From Pilaira anomala (Eukaryota; Mucoromycota; Mucoromycetes; Mucorales; Mucoraceae): DNA of 64,000 nucleotides. Each line of letters begins with the position of its first letter. Within the stretch, counting starts at the first letter, position 1. The notes below the pieces were generated by a model. It had not been told where the DNA came from. It did no database searches and saw nothing but the letters and a program-made list of their open reading frames with translations. This document shows, in pieces, positions 1 to 13,464 of the stretch. Position numbers and translations under genes: made by a program. The stretch lies in the NCBI GenBank assembly GCA_025716855.1, contig JAIXMQ010000029.1, forward strand, positions 308,088 through 372,087, read 5' to 3'.

Positions 1-2468
1 AATAAGAAAAAACTGAGGAGCAGTCAATGATGATGATTATAATCATTAATCAGTAACCAGGGACACGCATAAAAAAAAAATTCGCTCCTTTTTCTTTTTT
101 GTTTGCCTTAAATTTAGTAAGCAATTAGATTAGAAAATAAAAATAAAATAACTGAACTGCAAAGAAATTAAAGTTGTAGTAATGAAAAGCCTGTTATTGA
201 ACTCAATGAGTACAGTGGGAAGCTTGCTGTGAAAGGAAACTCGAAACAACAATCTAGAAGAAACAAAGTGTATTCCTTATCAAGATATACCTATTTACAG
301 TAGAGTTATTACACACTCCACCAAATACAATGTCATCAATTATGCGTTGGAAAGAAATATATTACTAATGAAAATAAAGAATTATATCAACCACATATGC
401 ACACAAAAGTTAATATCAATCAAAATCGCTATTGTGATTATTCTTATCTATTACTTTTGCGCTGAATAACAAAAACATATGGATTGCTTTTAATGGCTGT
501 TGTGTATATATGTATCAAGAGGATTAACAAATATCTGCATGGAAAAAAGACCTCACCAAACAAAACAATTTTGAGCAATTCATTCAAACAGTAAAAGTAA
601 CTAAACGAATATTAATTATATTTGGATAAGAAAACTCTTATTCTCAACTAGAAAATACAGTTTATGATGAAGCAAATATACAACCTTTTTTTTTCTCTCA
701 AGAAAAGTCAATTTATTATGGAGTAAGCACGCTAAACACATATATTTGATTATGGAAAATATAATTATATCACTATCATCATTTTACTTTGTTTTCGATA
801 TTTATCAATGGTGCAATTTGGAATTCGTTGTTGTATGTTAAACAGCTTAAATTAGTCTTTGTTCAAGTAACTATGGCAATCTATGTTATTTGTGTGATCG
901 GATGGAATATGTATAATTTATTAACGGATTTATCGTTATGTGCATCTTCTTAGTTTTTTTAGTTAGAAAAGTATAGATAAATAGAACAAACATTGTATTA
1001 TAGCATTATAAAAAAGTTACAGTCAACCTACTACTATGTAGAAGCAGATATGATAAGTGAAAAAAAAAGGAATGCAAATACTTAAACTAGTGATAAGTTT
1101 GCAAATTATTATGATTTATACTCTTGCAGCTATGTGCTTTTTTAAACACTAAAACAAACCAAATTATAAATAAAGGTCAGTCTATGCACATGTATGAATT
1201 ATTCTCATTTTCCTCTGGTAGTTTTAATTAATAGCTACACACTCAACCTTATGTTTTATTTCTTATTTATTTATAAAAGAAGGAATTATATGATCGGATG
1301 GGGGAGGGGTTTTTTGGAAATGATATTACTACCCAATAAAAACCCTTTTTTACAGAAAAATACATACATTTTTTTATATGTCTTAATATCGATAGGAAAC
1401 AATATAGTTAGTGAAGGTTGATAATGACTCCATGAACAAATACATATACAAATGAAGCTGACTAATTGAAAAATCACAAATATATAAATATATTAAAGCT
1501 GTTCAATACTACAGCAATAAATTTCTTACATAGCTTCCACCCGCATAAATAACTATATATATTTTTGGACATGTTATGCACTGGTTTCTTCACATTATAT
1601 GTACTTGATTTCTAAGTATGGTGTCGTCTTGCTTATTAAAAATTTATAAAGAAGCTTTTTAATCGTGTTTCTTTATATCTATAAAGATCCAAACGATGAT
1701 CCTAACGTGTTGTTAGTACTATTATTATTGTTCAAGAAATCATAATGCTCCGTTGTGGCAGCTCTCTTATACAACAATTGTGCTAATTATTATTCTCTTG
1801 GTACAAAGCTAATTATCTCGCCTTACTTTGTGTATTTTAAGATTCTCTGGTATCACGAAGTAGTACTGCATATTTTTTTAAAGCAAATGCCCAACAAGTG
1901 TTGTGAACCAAAAAAATAAAAAAATCATTTTATATGCTACCAAAAATGAATGTAAATGGGGTATCTAATATTAAGTGAATGGTAATATATATTGTAATAA
2001 CAGTCAGAATTCGAATTGAGTGTGCTATCATTTAATGCTTTAGCAACTTCTGATACTGCTTGGAATATACTTAAACTGTTTAATGTTTTTGCGTTGAAAT
2101 ATAGATGAACTACAGGCTACAAATATTTAAAGGGTTGATGTCAAAGATGATCGAAATCTAAAAGAAAAAGCATATTATATTAACGTGACGAAACCCTATC
2201 TAGTATCTGTTTGCAATACTGTGTCAAAAAGATATTACAAATACCAAGCGACTGCATTCTTCAAGATGATCTTACAGGGGTTAAATAGAAATCCAAAGTA
2301 TTCGTTGTAAAAAGATAAAAATAAAAAAAATTCTCCCGCAAAGATAACAAGTTTAGTCGGTGATTTGTATTTAACCAGTTTCACCTGAGCAAGTATATTG
2401 TAAAACTCTATTTTTTTTATTTTTTTTTCTCTTCGTTCTTTCTTTCTTTATTTCACTCTTAACAAAAA
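1..2468. other. AT-rich intergenic region, no gene recognised
   Basis: About 2.4 kb of AT-rich sequence with stop codons in all frames. The short open frames near 1194-1477 are low-complexity and resemble no family I recognise. The last 65 bases before the ATG at 2469 are pyrimidine-rich (runs of T and CTTT), as expected for a fungal core promoter or 5' leader. Confidence 0.6.
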
Positions 2469-3659
2469 ATGATTGAAGCACCAAAAGTTGAAAATCTACC
2501 GAATTTATTTGAAAAAAAGCATCGCTCTTCTCATCGTAGAAATTCCGCGACTAGCCATAACAGTTTGGATTCACATCGTCGATTTTCTGCATATGCACCT
2601 AGTATTGAAAAACAATTAAATTCACTTGTGATTGAAAACAACCAAATTCAGCATGAAGAAACTTCTGAGCTATTGCAACATGATTTTGAGCAATCAAGTA
2701 TTACAGATCATTATTATCCACCTAGCATATCTTTCAAGGACTTGCCCAATCATAATTCATTGAGTTCTTTAGCACATATATCATACAGCTCCGATAAAAC
2801 AGATACAGAGAGCTATGATGTTTCATTTAATAGCAAAAGTTATATGTTTGATGATCAAAACTACGTAAGTCTATAAGTTTAATTTTAAAAAAGAAAAACT
2901 CAATCGTGCTTTTTTTTTTAGATGCAAGTGTTTGTTTTATAAATGAAACCCTTATAAGCTAAAATTTATTTATTCATACATAGACCACCACAAGATTTCT
3001 CAAGCTTTCCTTCTTTATTTTTAAAGAATCCGACTATAGTTGGTAAACATTTGGATTACTATATACCATTGCCTATCCGAGCCCGAAACTATTTAGATCA
3101 ACCAGACCCAGCCATACTGACATCAATGAATTTACCTTATCCTTATCGTATAAAAGAGCCCAAGTCACAGAGACTAGATCGACTGGATGCCAGCAATGAA
3201 TTAACAAAAGCTTTTAACGTAAAAAATTCGCCTTTATTACCAGATACAATCAAAAAACAAAATGAGAAAGCACCTATTGTATCTCCACGACGACCAGTTT
3301 CTCGACTAATTAAGAAACCACTTGAGCGACATAGCTTGGCGCTAGGCGAAGTAGATCAATTATTAAAGACTAATAGTGATAGCTTATTAAATAGTTTGTC
3401 TATAAAGCCAATACCCAGCTATGAAACAAGATCATGGAATAATAGATATAAACGAACACAGCAGCAATCTAGAAACAATCCTACTCCTTTACCTAGTCGA
3501 GCTGTGCAAAGTATTTTAAAATGGATACCGGATCATGATTCTGTATGGATAGAAGGTAATAATGGTGATAGCTTACAGATGGTAGAGATGTCTAGTAAAC
3601 CTTTAAATGACACACAGAAAAGGTCGCTCCATCCATTAGACCATGCTTATGGAAGGTGA
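2469..3659 (+). CDS. Hypothetical protein, two exons, 342 aa
   Basis: I do not recognise this protein. Exon 1 (2469-2864) ends at a GTAAGT donor. The best phase-compatible acceptor is AAAG ending at 3026, giving exon 2 at 3027-3659 and a 342-residue product. The nearer TAG acceptor at 2983 leads quickly to a stop, so I prefer the AAAG site, a type also used by other genes in this window. The N-terminal half is rich in Ser, His and Arg and looks disordered. The second exon opens with an ordered-looking segment around HLDYYIPLPIRARNYLDQ, then becomes basic and Pro/Ser-rich. No membrane segment or signal peptide is visible. The start has a good AAAAAATG context. A single-gene reading is likely; the exact intron 3' end is less certain. 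Confidence 0.6.
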
Positions 3660-4008
3660 CACATCATTTTAGAAATAAACATTTGATACTCAATTTCAAA
3701 TTATTATTTTTTTCTCTTGTCAAATTTTATCTTCTAATATCTTTTCGACCTTTTTCGCTAGTAAAGCAAATAATGAATTCATACAAATTGATATATATAC
3801 TTTTGTCTATAGATATCTCTAGTGAGTAAAAAGCTTATCAGGTACATGCCTTGAGTTCGTTTTAACATGAAGTGACTGGTTAAAAAAAAATATTAAATGC
3901 CAGCCATGTTTTTTTTACAAGCCTTCTAAAACTTTTCCTTTTATTTTTTTGTTTGTTGCTAATTTACCATCTTTTTTTCAAACTAAAAAAATAAAAAAAA
4001 TAAACAAC
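3660..4008. other. Intergenic spacer with eIF3e promoter
   Basis: Spacer between the unknown gene and eIF3e. It is T-rich close to the ATG at 4009, which has the context AACAACATGG. Nothing else is recognised. Confidence 0.5.
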
Positions 4009-4529
4009 ATGGCTGCCACACAAGATTTGACAATGAGAATGATTCCATTCTTGGATCGTCATCTCGTTTTTCCTCTTATTGAATTCTTGGAATTGAAAGA
4101 AGTAAATTTCTCTTTTACACATAGATATAAACACGAGATGAAACTAAACATTCGATCTTTTTTTTTTTAGGTTTATGCTCCTGAGGAATTATTACAAGCC
4201 AAGTACGATTTGTTCAAAAACTCCAACATGGTTGATTTTGTTCTTGACCTTTACAAGAAGCTTCACAAAACCGAAGAAGCACCCAAGGGTAAGCATCTGA
4301 GTAACGTTAATTTGTCAAAGTATTAAACTCTTTCTATAGAATTCACTGAAAAGAGAGAAAAAGTTTTGTCTCAAATGGAAGAATTAAGAACCAAAGCTCA
4401 AAGTGTTATGGATATCCTTGAAAAGCCCGAAGTAATTGCTGCTCTTCGCCAAGATAAAGCACAAAACTTACAATACTTGAAGGAAAACTACAAGGTAACG
4501 ATAATTTACATTAGAAGAAAGACAGAGCG

Positions 4530-4566
<37 letters not shown>

Positions 4567-5549
4567 AAAAGAGTAAAAGAGTAAAAGAGAATTTATTGTA
4601 TTTTTTTCTTTAATAGTTCACTGATGACTCTATCAACATTTTATACGAATTTGGTCAATTCCAATACAACTGTGGTGATTATGGAGGAGCTGCTGATTAT
4701 CTTTACCATTTCCGTGTTTTATCTACCGATGTCGAACGTTCTCTTTCTGCTACCTGGGGTAAGATGGCAGCCGAGATTTTAACCGGTAACTGGGATGCAG
4801 CATTAGAAGAGATGCAAAAGTTAAGAGAAGCTATTGATCAAAAGAGCAACAGTACACCTCTTCAACAACTTCAACAACGTACTTGGCTCCTTCATTGGTC
4901 CTTGTTCATTTTCTTCAACCATCCCAAGGGCCGTGATGGTATCGTTGATATGTTCCTTACTCCTCAATATATTAACACTATTCAAACTTCTTGTCCTTGG
5001 ATCTTGCGTTATCTTGCTACAGCTGTAGTTACCAACAAGCGTAGAAAGAATCAAATGAAGGAATTAGTCAAGATTATTGAACAAGAGACATACGAATATA
5101 AAGATCCTGTTACTGAATTTGTTGAAGCACTCTTTGTTCGTTTCGATTTTGAAGGAGCCCAAAAGAAATTGAAGGAATGTGAAGATGTTTTATCTAATGA
5201 TTTCTTTTTGGCTGCCACTCAAGAAGATTTCATGGAAAGTGCTAGACAATTCATTTCTGAAACATACTGTAGAATTCATCAAAAGATTGATATTAAAGAA
5301 ATGTCACAAAGATTGAACTTGTCTCAAGAAGAAGGTGAGAAATGGATTGTTAACTTGATTAGAGATACACGTGTTGATGCCAAGATTGATTTCGAGGAAA
5401 ATACTGTTATTATGAATACACCAGTTACATCTGTATATCAACAGGTTATTGAACGTACAAAGGGTCTCTCTTTCCGATCACAGGTACTTGCTACCACCAT
5501 CAAGAGACGTGAAGTTGCACAGACCACTTCAAATGAAATTGCTGCTTAA
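4009..5549 (+). CDS. eIF3e: Eukaryotic translation initiation factor 3 subunit e (INT6)
   Basis: Subunit e of eIF3, the scaffold that recruits the 43S pre-initiation complex to mRNA in the cytoplasm. Four exons join in frame: 4009-4101, 4171-4288, 4340-4494 and 4617-5549, giving 432 residues, close to the usual ~445. The N-terminus ([20 protein letters not shown]) and the helical repeats that follow are family-typical. The C-terminal part carries the PCI domain, roughly residues 220-400, including the winged-helix stretch with [17 protein letters not shown] near its end. Introns 1-3 are about 50-120 nt; intron 3 holds a GA microsatellite. The start was chosen because the upstream in-frame sequence is low-complexity leader, whereas ATG 4009 begins the conserved region. 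Confidence is high for identity and exon structure. Confidence 0.95.
4528..4562 (+). repeat. (GA)n microsatellite in eIF3e intron 3
   Basis: A run of GA dinucleotides inside the 122-nt third intron of eIF3e, between the donor at 4495 and the acceptor at 4616. Confidence 0.9.
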
Positions 5550-5859
5550 AATAATCTATTAAACGAAACTCAAAAAAATAAAAAAAAAACTTAATTATGT
5601 GCGTGTACCTTTTAAAAAAAAATTAAGGGGGGAATATGACCAGATGATTTATGACGCGTTGATTGGTTCTTGTCATCATCAACATCATCATACTCATCTT
5701 TTTGATGTAAACCTGGGGACATGAAATATATATTTACCTCCTAATTATCATATGATGACTTTATTTTTTTTTTTTTTTTTTTTTTGGTGATATAAATAAA
5801 CCTTGTTTTTTTCATTTGTCGAGTTTACTTCTTCTTTTGCTTATTCTTTATTCTTTATA
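5550..5859. promoter_or_regulatory. Promoter region of the sugar transporter
   Basis: Spacer between eIF3e and the transporter. It contains a T-tract (about 5764-5785) followed directly by a TATAAATA box at 5791-5798, about 60 bases before the ATG at 5860. A poly-T plus TATA arrangement is a plausible core promoter; this is inferred from position only. Confidence 0.5.
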
Positions 5860-7869
5860 ATGAGTAGTGGTGAGCAAACAAGTTTATTACAGCAAAAACC
5901 TCCACGTTCGGCTAGGCCCAAGAACAGAAGAAGAAGGTCTTCATTTGATCCTTCTACTTATAATAGTATTGGTACTATTGCTGACACCCCATCAAATCAA
6001 AATGTATCCAAAGAAGACGGATTAGGCTTATTACAAATATTAGGTTTAACTATTTGTATGGCTGGCGTGCAATTTACATGTATGTACTAGATTAAATACT
6101 TGTAAAAAAAAAAAAAAAATTAACTGATATGTGTATACATTTGTAAACATTCAGGGACGGTAGAACTATCGTAAGTATTATTATAAATTTTACTAATAAT
6201 CGTTTGACTAACACAATTGTTTCTTTTAAAGTTATGGTACGCCATACTTATTGTCACTTGACTTATCAAAGGAACTGACGGCATTAGTTTGGTTAGCCGG
6301 CCCTTTGTCTGGTCTTCTTGTACAACCTGTAATGTTTTCTATTTGTAAATATTTAGTATTCTTAAATGTATGTGCTTACACTACTTTTATAATAGTTAAT
6401 TGGTGCCTTTAGTGATAAATGTACTTCAAGACTTGGTAAACGTAGACCATTTATTATAGTCGCCGGTATCTTGACCTGTTTATCCATGATTGGTGTAGCT
6501 TACGCAAAGGAGTTTGGTGCCTGGATCGCACGTCATTTTTATTCTCCTGATGTATTTGATTCAACTGTAAGATGATATAAACATACAGAGCACATGTCCC
6601 TTATTTATTTATAACCCTTTTTTTTTTCAGGCACACACTTATGCAATTGTAGTAGCAGTCTCTTCATTTTATTTTCTTGATTTTACTTTAAATGCAGTAC
6701 AAGCTATTTGTCGTGCCTTAATTTTAGATATTCCACCTCTTTGGCAACAAGAATATGCAAATGCTTGGAGTGCAAGAATGAGTAATTGTGCAATGGTTGT
6801 AGGTTATTTTGCTGGATTTATGGATTTGGTAAAGTATTTCCCTTGGATGGGTGATTCTCAAATTAAGGTATTTTGTGTGGTTGCTATGATAGTATTTGTG
6901 GTTACCTTGGCGATTACTTGTTTTACAGTTAAGGAGAAACAATATGTAGAAACTGAAGATCAGGATACATTGTAAGTTTTATTGGTTATATTTTTATTTT
7001 TATTTTTTTTATATTTATTTATATATACGACAGGCCTTGGTATAATACTTTGCAATACATTTGGAGAGCATTCCGTTTCTTACCTAAACCTATTCAATCA
7101 CTTTGTAATACTCAATTCTTTGCTTGGATGGGTTGGTTTCCCTTCTTATTCTACAGGTAAAAACTTTGATTCTAAAAAAGGAAAAATGTTATTTATTACT
7201 AACAAAAAAATCAGCACACAATGGGTTTCTGACCTTTATTTTTCAACTCATCCACCCGTATCACCAGGTGAAGGTGATTGGGCAGAAGGAACAAGAGCTG
7301 GGTCCTTTGCACTCTTATGTAATTCAATGGTTTCAGTGGTAGCAGGAATGGTGGTTCCAGCACTTGTTATGCGATTTGAGAAAAAGGGTATCTGGTGGTT
7401 ATCATTACTAAACGTGTATACCGGATCTCAGCTGATTATTGCAGCTGCTCTTTTATCAACATGGTTCATCCGATCCGTTACAGCCGCAACAGTTGTATTA
7501 GCTATTATGGGTATTCCATGGGCTGTTGTTCTTTGGATTCCATTTTCCTTAGTTGGAGAGTATGTAAGTTATGAAGATGAACGCCGTAAAAAGGGAGATA
7601 TTCCTCAGCAAACAACAAGTGGAGCGATTGAAGATCAACATGATGATTTTGATGCGGGTATGATTCTGGGTGTTCATAATATGTACATTGTATTTCCTCA
7701 ATTTGCTGTTGCCATCATCTCTTCACTTATTTTTGCTGCTTCTGCTGGAGAAGAAAAGGATCCCAATGATGATGGTAGATCAAATGTCTCTACTGTCTTG
7801 GCCTTTGGTGGTCTCATGGCTTTACTTGCCGCTTTAGCAAGTAGACGTATTGTCAGAGTCAAGAAATAA
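5860..7869 (+). CDS. Sucrose/alpha-glucoside transporter, GPH/SUT-type MFS
   Basis: Plasma-membrane sugar:proton symporter of the glycoside-pentoside-hexuronide/SUT class. Seven exons splice in frame: 5860-6079, 6155-6170, 6232-6328, 6396-6566, 6631-6971, 7034-7156 and 7215-7869, giving 540 residues. Exon 2 is only 16 nt. Membrane segments alternate with short loops from about residue 55. SUT-like signatures are seen at the exon 1-2 junction (QFTWTVELSYGTPYLLSL), in LVWLAGPLSGLLVQPLIGAF, and in the basic cytoplasmic loop around RLGKRRPFI. Related fungal proteins carry sucrose or maltose; the substrate here is not decidable from sequence. The N-terminus is basic and Ser-rich, probably cytoplasmic. 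The upstream ATG of the open frame lies in T-rich leader, so MSSGEQ is taken as the start. Confidence 0.88.
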
Positions 7870-8519
7870 TTTTCATCTTTTTTTCTTTCTCTCTCTCTCT
7901 TTAGTACATATATACAATAATAAATATATAAACATTTTTTTTTTCTTACTTCCAATAATTATAATCGGTACCTTTTTTTTTTTACCAAAAAAAGTATATA
8001 ATGTTTTCATTCTTTACCTATAAAGGAGTAACCGAAAATTTTGAAGTTACACCACAATATGAACTTCCGACGAATATGAAATGTGACATATATGTACAGA
8101 ACAAAGCAAAAAAAAAACAAGGGTTTTTGTTACCGGGTGTATATATTTCAAGGCGCCCATTTACTTATTTTATGTAAAACCAATCAACCTCGGTATATAA
8201 AAAAAAATTTATATATTATCATCACACCTTTGAATCGAACTGTCTTTTTTTTTTTTTTTTTTAAATATATCTTATCTCTCGGTGATATACTTTTAATTAT
8301 ATTTTACATATGCCGTTTTATTATTACTGTTTGGAACAGTTGGTTTATTTGTGATCAAATATATTGTGTGTGCCCTGTGTATAACTTAACTCGTGATTTC
8401 AGAACTGTCACACCAACTAAGAAAAATATTTTAATCTGTGAGCAGGCAGTGCACTCAGTTGTGTCACGGGGGGAAACGTGGCCTAATGATTTCTTATTGG
8501 CGTGCTACAATAGTTTTTC

Positions 8520-8554
<35 letters not shown>

Positions 8555-10184
8555 GCGTTTTCTTAATAGATCTAGGCTTTTTCGGCCAGTATATCAAAAC
8601 ATGTGCCGAATCTTGAATTATTTAGGAGGTAAAAAGCTTTTGTAAAATTTATATTTGTACCGAAAATATGAGCGTTTTCATTATGAATTTCTTCACTCTC
8701 CCTTCCTTTTAGTTTTAAACTTTCTTTATATCATTTAATTAAAATGAGCCGATAGTTACTACCATTCTGTTCGTAACTGTTTTTTTTTAATTATTACACA
8801 ATGCATATCATGTTACGTGTAGATCATTTCATTTCAGGATTTACAAAAAAGGATTTACGGAACAAAAATTAAATTTAGCCATGAGATAACCAATGATGTT
8901 TTTAAGGTACCAATCATTTGGACCGGAATAAAAAGTTGCTGGAATCAGTTGGTGTTACTCCCAGTTATATATATGCTGACCATAAACGCCGTATTTTGTT
9001 ATGTTTTGGTAAAATTTAAGGCTGTTAGACCAATGATTCATAACGTACTGTACACGTAATAGTTATCCAATCATTCTGTTTTTATTATGAATGATATAGG
9101 AGCATGACAATACAAACATGGCTATGAAATAAGTAATAAAATACTTATATTGTTTTGATCAGCCTAAACTGCGTTGTATAATTTAAATTAATCTTATTTA
9201 TTGATTCTTTTTTTTGTATATCTTCTTTGCAACGCATTATAGGATATGGCGTATTTGCATACCTGTGGGTTTGTTTATTTATTTTTTTAAAAAGAGTGTA
9301 TGTACATAACCATTTTTGGATAAATATGTATCGACATTGTACATATCAATTCAAGACGAGGACTTTTATCTTTTAGAGAAGATTATTGTATAACAATGTT
9401 TTTCAAAGATTATGAGTTTTTTTTTTTTTTGTTAAACTTGTTTGCAAACATATTATATAGTATTTTTAAGCTTATAATCTATTGTATGTATGTAATTACA
9501 AAGTGTAATAAAAAAGTAAGTTTGTATCCGCAATTAATTTTGGTATATCCTAAGTTCTGTTTTTCATCTCATTTTGCTTTATAAACAAAATTGAAATTAA
9601 TTAAAATAACCAGAAAACGCAAGCTTTGCGCTTGATCGTTCATTTTATTAGTGTCAATACATGAAGAAACTTGAAAAAAAAGCAACACCAAATTTAAAAG
9701 ATAGAAGCTGCTTTGTTGTTTCTTTTTTTTTAAGGTTCTATCGCTTTACTTAGTTTTGCTTAGGCCCACCTCGATTACTGTTTTTTTTTATCTTTCACTC
9801 TATCTAATTTTCTTTCTTCTCTCATGCAATTAACTTATATGATATGTATACAAAAAGAATGAGAAATTCTTTCAAAATTAAAAGAAGTTCAAGGGTGACA
9901 GAAATTTCATCTTACTAGAATAGTATACGTCAATAAAACGCCAGCGAAAGTGTATTGTTGTTAATTTATGCAAAAAGCGATCAAAACAACCTTTTTTTAG
10001 TTTGGAGTGAACCTAAAGCGACAAATTAAAATAAACTCTCGTTCCAAGTGTAATGTCCATTACGCAGTGCGATTTTGGGCGGCATATACACCGTGTGTAC
10101 TGTACAAGTGTAACCTCTTATAAATAGGCTAAAGTCCTTATTGCTGAGCGATAATTCTATGTGGTCACCACATGTCATCCACCT

Positions 10185-10235
<51 letters not shown>

Positions 10236-11899
10236 TAAAAAATATTATATGTTCTGTTTGTTCCCACTGGAAAAAAAAAAAGAATCGATTTTATTTTTGA
10301 ATAAACGATAAATTGATATTTGTAAAAAGTTGAGTTTATTTTGAAAAGTTTTTTTTTAAAAAAAAAAGAAATTTTAAATTATGTGTGTGTGCGTAAAAGT
10401 TGGTTTGAGCACTTGGGGCCCCCACATCATAAAACTGTCAAGACGTTAGTAAAAGTAAAAAAAAAAAATTAAAGTTCAAGTGCTACCGTTTTTTTTATAG
10501 TTGTGTAATAGTGTGGTCGATAACGCTTCGTTGACAAGAGCTATCAAAAATATCGAATCGAACAGATGTGTAACAGAACAAAAATCACCTTATAGATTTT
10601 AATAACAAACCCAAAAAAAACTGTTCATTATTTTGAATAGTCCTATTTGTAGTATAGCTGTTTCTTTCTCTTTGTCATGGTTGATTAAATAATACAATGC
10701 TTTATAGTTACCAATGATACCATGTTTTATTTTAACTGGTTTAGTAATTAAATAATGGATCTACATGTAACGTTTTTATTTAAAAAAAAAGCATCACGAC
10801 GGAGGAAAAAAAAAAAAAAAAAAAAAAATGATGCTCTGTTAATCTGTATAACTTTTTTCTTCTGTAATGTTTTGGTCTTTTTATTTGTCATTGCCTTGTT
10901 TGGAGTAGTTATCAGCCGACACCTCATGCTCTTGAAGCGTTGGTACTTAAAATACATGCTAAAGCTTGTTGTTTACAAGACTTGCGTAGTGATATTGACC
11001 GTGGGATTTCATTAGAAGTAATTGATTTAACGTAGAATTACTTGTATTCATTTTTAAAAAAAATTAGCGTAGACCAAATACTCAAATGAACATGCCTAAA
11101 TAATAAAGTTACAAGAAATTCTCTCTCACTTAATAGCATTTAATCAGATTTTTCTTATTGTTTGTTATTCTATTAATTTGACTGTAAATAAGAGGGAAGC
11201 TTTTTAGCGGACTTTTTCATTATTAAATTTTAAAGCTCGAAGCCTTTAATTTTTAGAGGTTTTTGAAGGATCCATTATATTTATTTGTCCTTCTAAAGAT
11301 GCTCTATGGAAATATTTATAAGATAGTTTTACACTTGTCTAGTTAAGCATATATGATAATAAGAAACAAAAGCCTTCCACTTTACATCGTCTCGCTTTCC
11401 AATGACTTTGGGTTCCTGACTTTGCTCATCGATTCGACTCAACTCGCTCGACAAGATAGTATGAAGAAGGCATATATATTATCCTTAGACCATAGCATCT
11501 CTATCCAAGTGAATAGAAGCAGCAGCAGGATACGATCTTAATTTTGAAACGACTGTAGATAATACGGGTAAAAAGTCGGTGACATTTTAACTTTTCGAGT
11601 TTCTAAATTAGGCTAACAGACAAACAAAAAAACTTGACTTTAATATTTCTGTAAAGTCGTAGCACAATTTATTATTGTTGCTAACATGAAGAATGTTTTT
11701 TTTTCACACATCAGATGATTCTTAATTAGAAGAAGCACCCAGATAAGTGTAACTTTGCTTTTATTATTATTATTATTATTAATATTTTTGACAGAAAGAG
11801 AAAGAGAGAGAAAGATAAAATATAATATATATGGGTATAATCTTAATATATAAAAAAAAAAAGAAAAAAAAAGGCAATATTAGTAAATTAAGAATAATA
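7870..11899. other. Gene-poor AT-rich spacer with long homopolymers
   Basis: About 4 kb between the transporter and the RhoGAP gene. I find no supported gene: open frames at 8083-8616, 9396-9584 and 10748-11015 are driven by poly-T or poly-A. The stretch holds a ~29-nt T tract near 8524, a ~44-nt A tract near 10190 and several shorter ones. Four CCAAT boxes lie between 8890 and 9071 with no gene in reach that I can recognise. Confidence 0.55.
10190..10233. repeat. Long poly-A tract
   Basis: Uninterrupted run of about 44 A on the plus strand in the gene-poor spacer. Similar long A/T homopolymers recur through the window. Confidence 0.9.
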
Positions 11900-13464
11900 T
11901 TAATCAGATACAGCTGTCACTGAAGATTTAGAAGAAAATAAACTCGAATTTGACGGATGAAGGATGGAAGTTGTTCTTGTGGATGTTGAGTTTGAATGAA
12001 CAAGTGTTGGTGGGGCAGCGTAATATTGATGATAAGAAGAAGTTTCTAATAGGACAGAAGATCGTTTGATACTATTCTTTAATGATTTACATGTTGTATT
12101 TTGTCTTGTTCTCATAATGACGACTTTATATAATTCTTCAGTTGTTTTATGACTGTGATGACTTGATCTTCTTTGAGGAGATGGTTTATTATAAGGGGGT
12201 ACAATATCCAGAAGTAACTCCGTTTGTTGAATAGGTGACAGATTAGTTGAATGCCGACTCGGGTGCGACGAAGAACAAGAAGAAGTAGTAGTAGTAGTAG
12301 TAGTAGAGGATTCATTAGGAAATGTAGTTGAAGAAGAAGATGGATGACAAGGTACAGTATTACGACCAGGAGGAGATATAACATCCCATAATAAACTATC
12401 TTTCCATAATTCTAATAAAGTATCACTATATTCTATCAATAATGTCCAAATTTGTGTCCATTTAGTATTTGTTTCAATAAATTGACCCATATCGTTCATC
12501 ATTTTTGTACGTGTATGTCTTTTAACCCAAGAAGGAATTTCTTTTAAATTATGTTCAAGTCCTGTACAAACAGGTGCTAATACAACTGCTAAAGCTTCTG
12601 GATTCATCATGTTGATATCTGAGTGTTTTTGTATTAAAGATGACATGATGATAATATAATGAATTAAATGAAAATGTTCTCTTGGGAGTTGTTGAATCTT
12701 GAGTGCTATTAAATTGATAGTTGACTTTTTATTGAATGAATGGTCTATAAGTAAATAGGAGAGAGAGAGAGAGAGAGAGAGAGATGAATATTAATATTTT
12801 TGTACTATTATTACCCATGAATTTTTTGTTATTATTATTATTATTTTCACATTTACCGTATAATTGTATAAATTCTTCATGACAGGCTATTGGTATAACA
12901 GGATCAGGTAATTGCCTTAAATATTTTTTTACTACACCAGTAACAGCATGAATATCATAATCTTTCAAGTCAATATATTTTCCATAAGTTGGTGGTTTAT
13001 CAAAGTCTAATAAGAGGTTTTCTACTTCGGGAGCAGCACCCGAAAGTCTAAATATACCTTCAACAAGTAATCCTAAATAAAATCATGCGCGGGAATACAA
13101 TTATTTTATTAGACCTCAGCAGATTGTTATTGTTTATTTTACTTTACTAACCTCGCTTCATAATCTCTTCAAAGCATCGGTAAACAGGATCAGGAACTGT
13201 TAATCCAAATTTATTGCACGAACCACATAATGATGCGGATTTTAGTGGGGCACCAAAAATGCCTTTTGTGATCATGGCACCTACTTTTATTTTATTCAGC
13301 AACTATATTTATTATGTAATTTTCCTCCTTATTTTACCTTTTTTATGTGAAGAAGTGGTTGGTTGATATCCCATACTATTCAAGAAATGAAGTTTACCAT
13401 GAGACAAGAATGATAATAAATTCTTTTGTCGTTTTTTTTCGCTAAGGTTATCATCAGATATCAT
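11900..13464 (-). CDS. RhoGAP-domain protein
   Basis: GTPase-activating protein for Rho-family GTPases (Rho/Cdc42/Rac), acting in the cytoplasm or at the cortex. On the minus strand four exons join in frame: 13464-13338, 13280-13152, 13072-12857 and 12744-11900, giving 438 residues. The RhoGAP domain runs from about residue 50 to 250. It includes FGAPL near the start, the catalytic arginine finger in GIFRLSG (about Arg94), the YLRQLPDPVIP helix and the ALAVVLAPV segment with the conserved NPEAL. The remainder (about 250-438) is low-complexity, rich in Ser, Thr and His, and probably disordered. There is no SH3, PH or LIM domain, so it is a minimal RhoGAP. The last intron carries a GA/CT microsatellite. 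The specific target GTPase cannot be told. Confidence 0.9.
12758..12783 (-). repeat. (CT)n tract in the last RhoGAP intron
   Basis: GA repeat on the plus strand, thus a CT polypyrimidine run on the coding strand, about 15 nt before the acceptor TAG at 12747-12745. It sits where a polypyrimidine tract is expected, so it may help splice-site recognition. Confidence 0.8.

Noticed and set aside
2984..3047. Alternative exon 2 start after TAG at 2983 in the unknown gene
   Set aside because: In the phase set by exon 1 it reaches a TAA after 20 codons, while the AAAG acceptor at 3026 joins in frame to the long second exon.
8083..8616. 177-residue open frame in the spacer after the transporter
   Set aside because: It depends on two long T tracts (poly-Phe) and lacks any recognisable motif or splice context.
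10748..11015. Overlapping open frames on both strands
   Set aside because: Created by poly-A/poly-T (Lys or Phe runs); no protein-like composition outside them.
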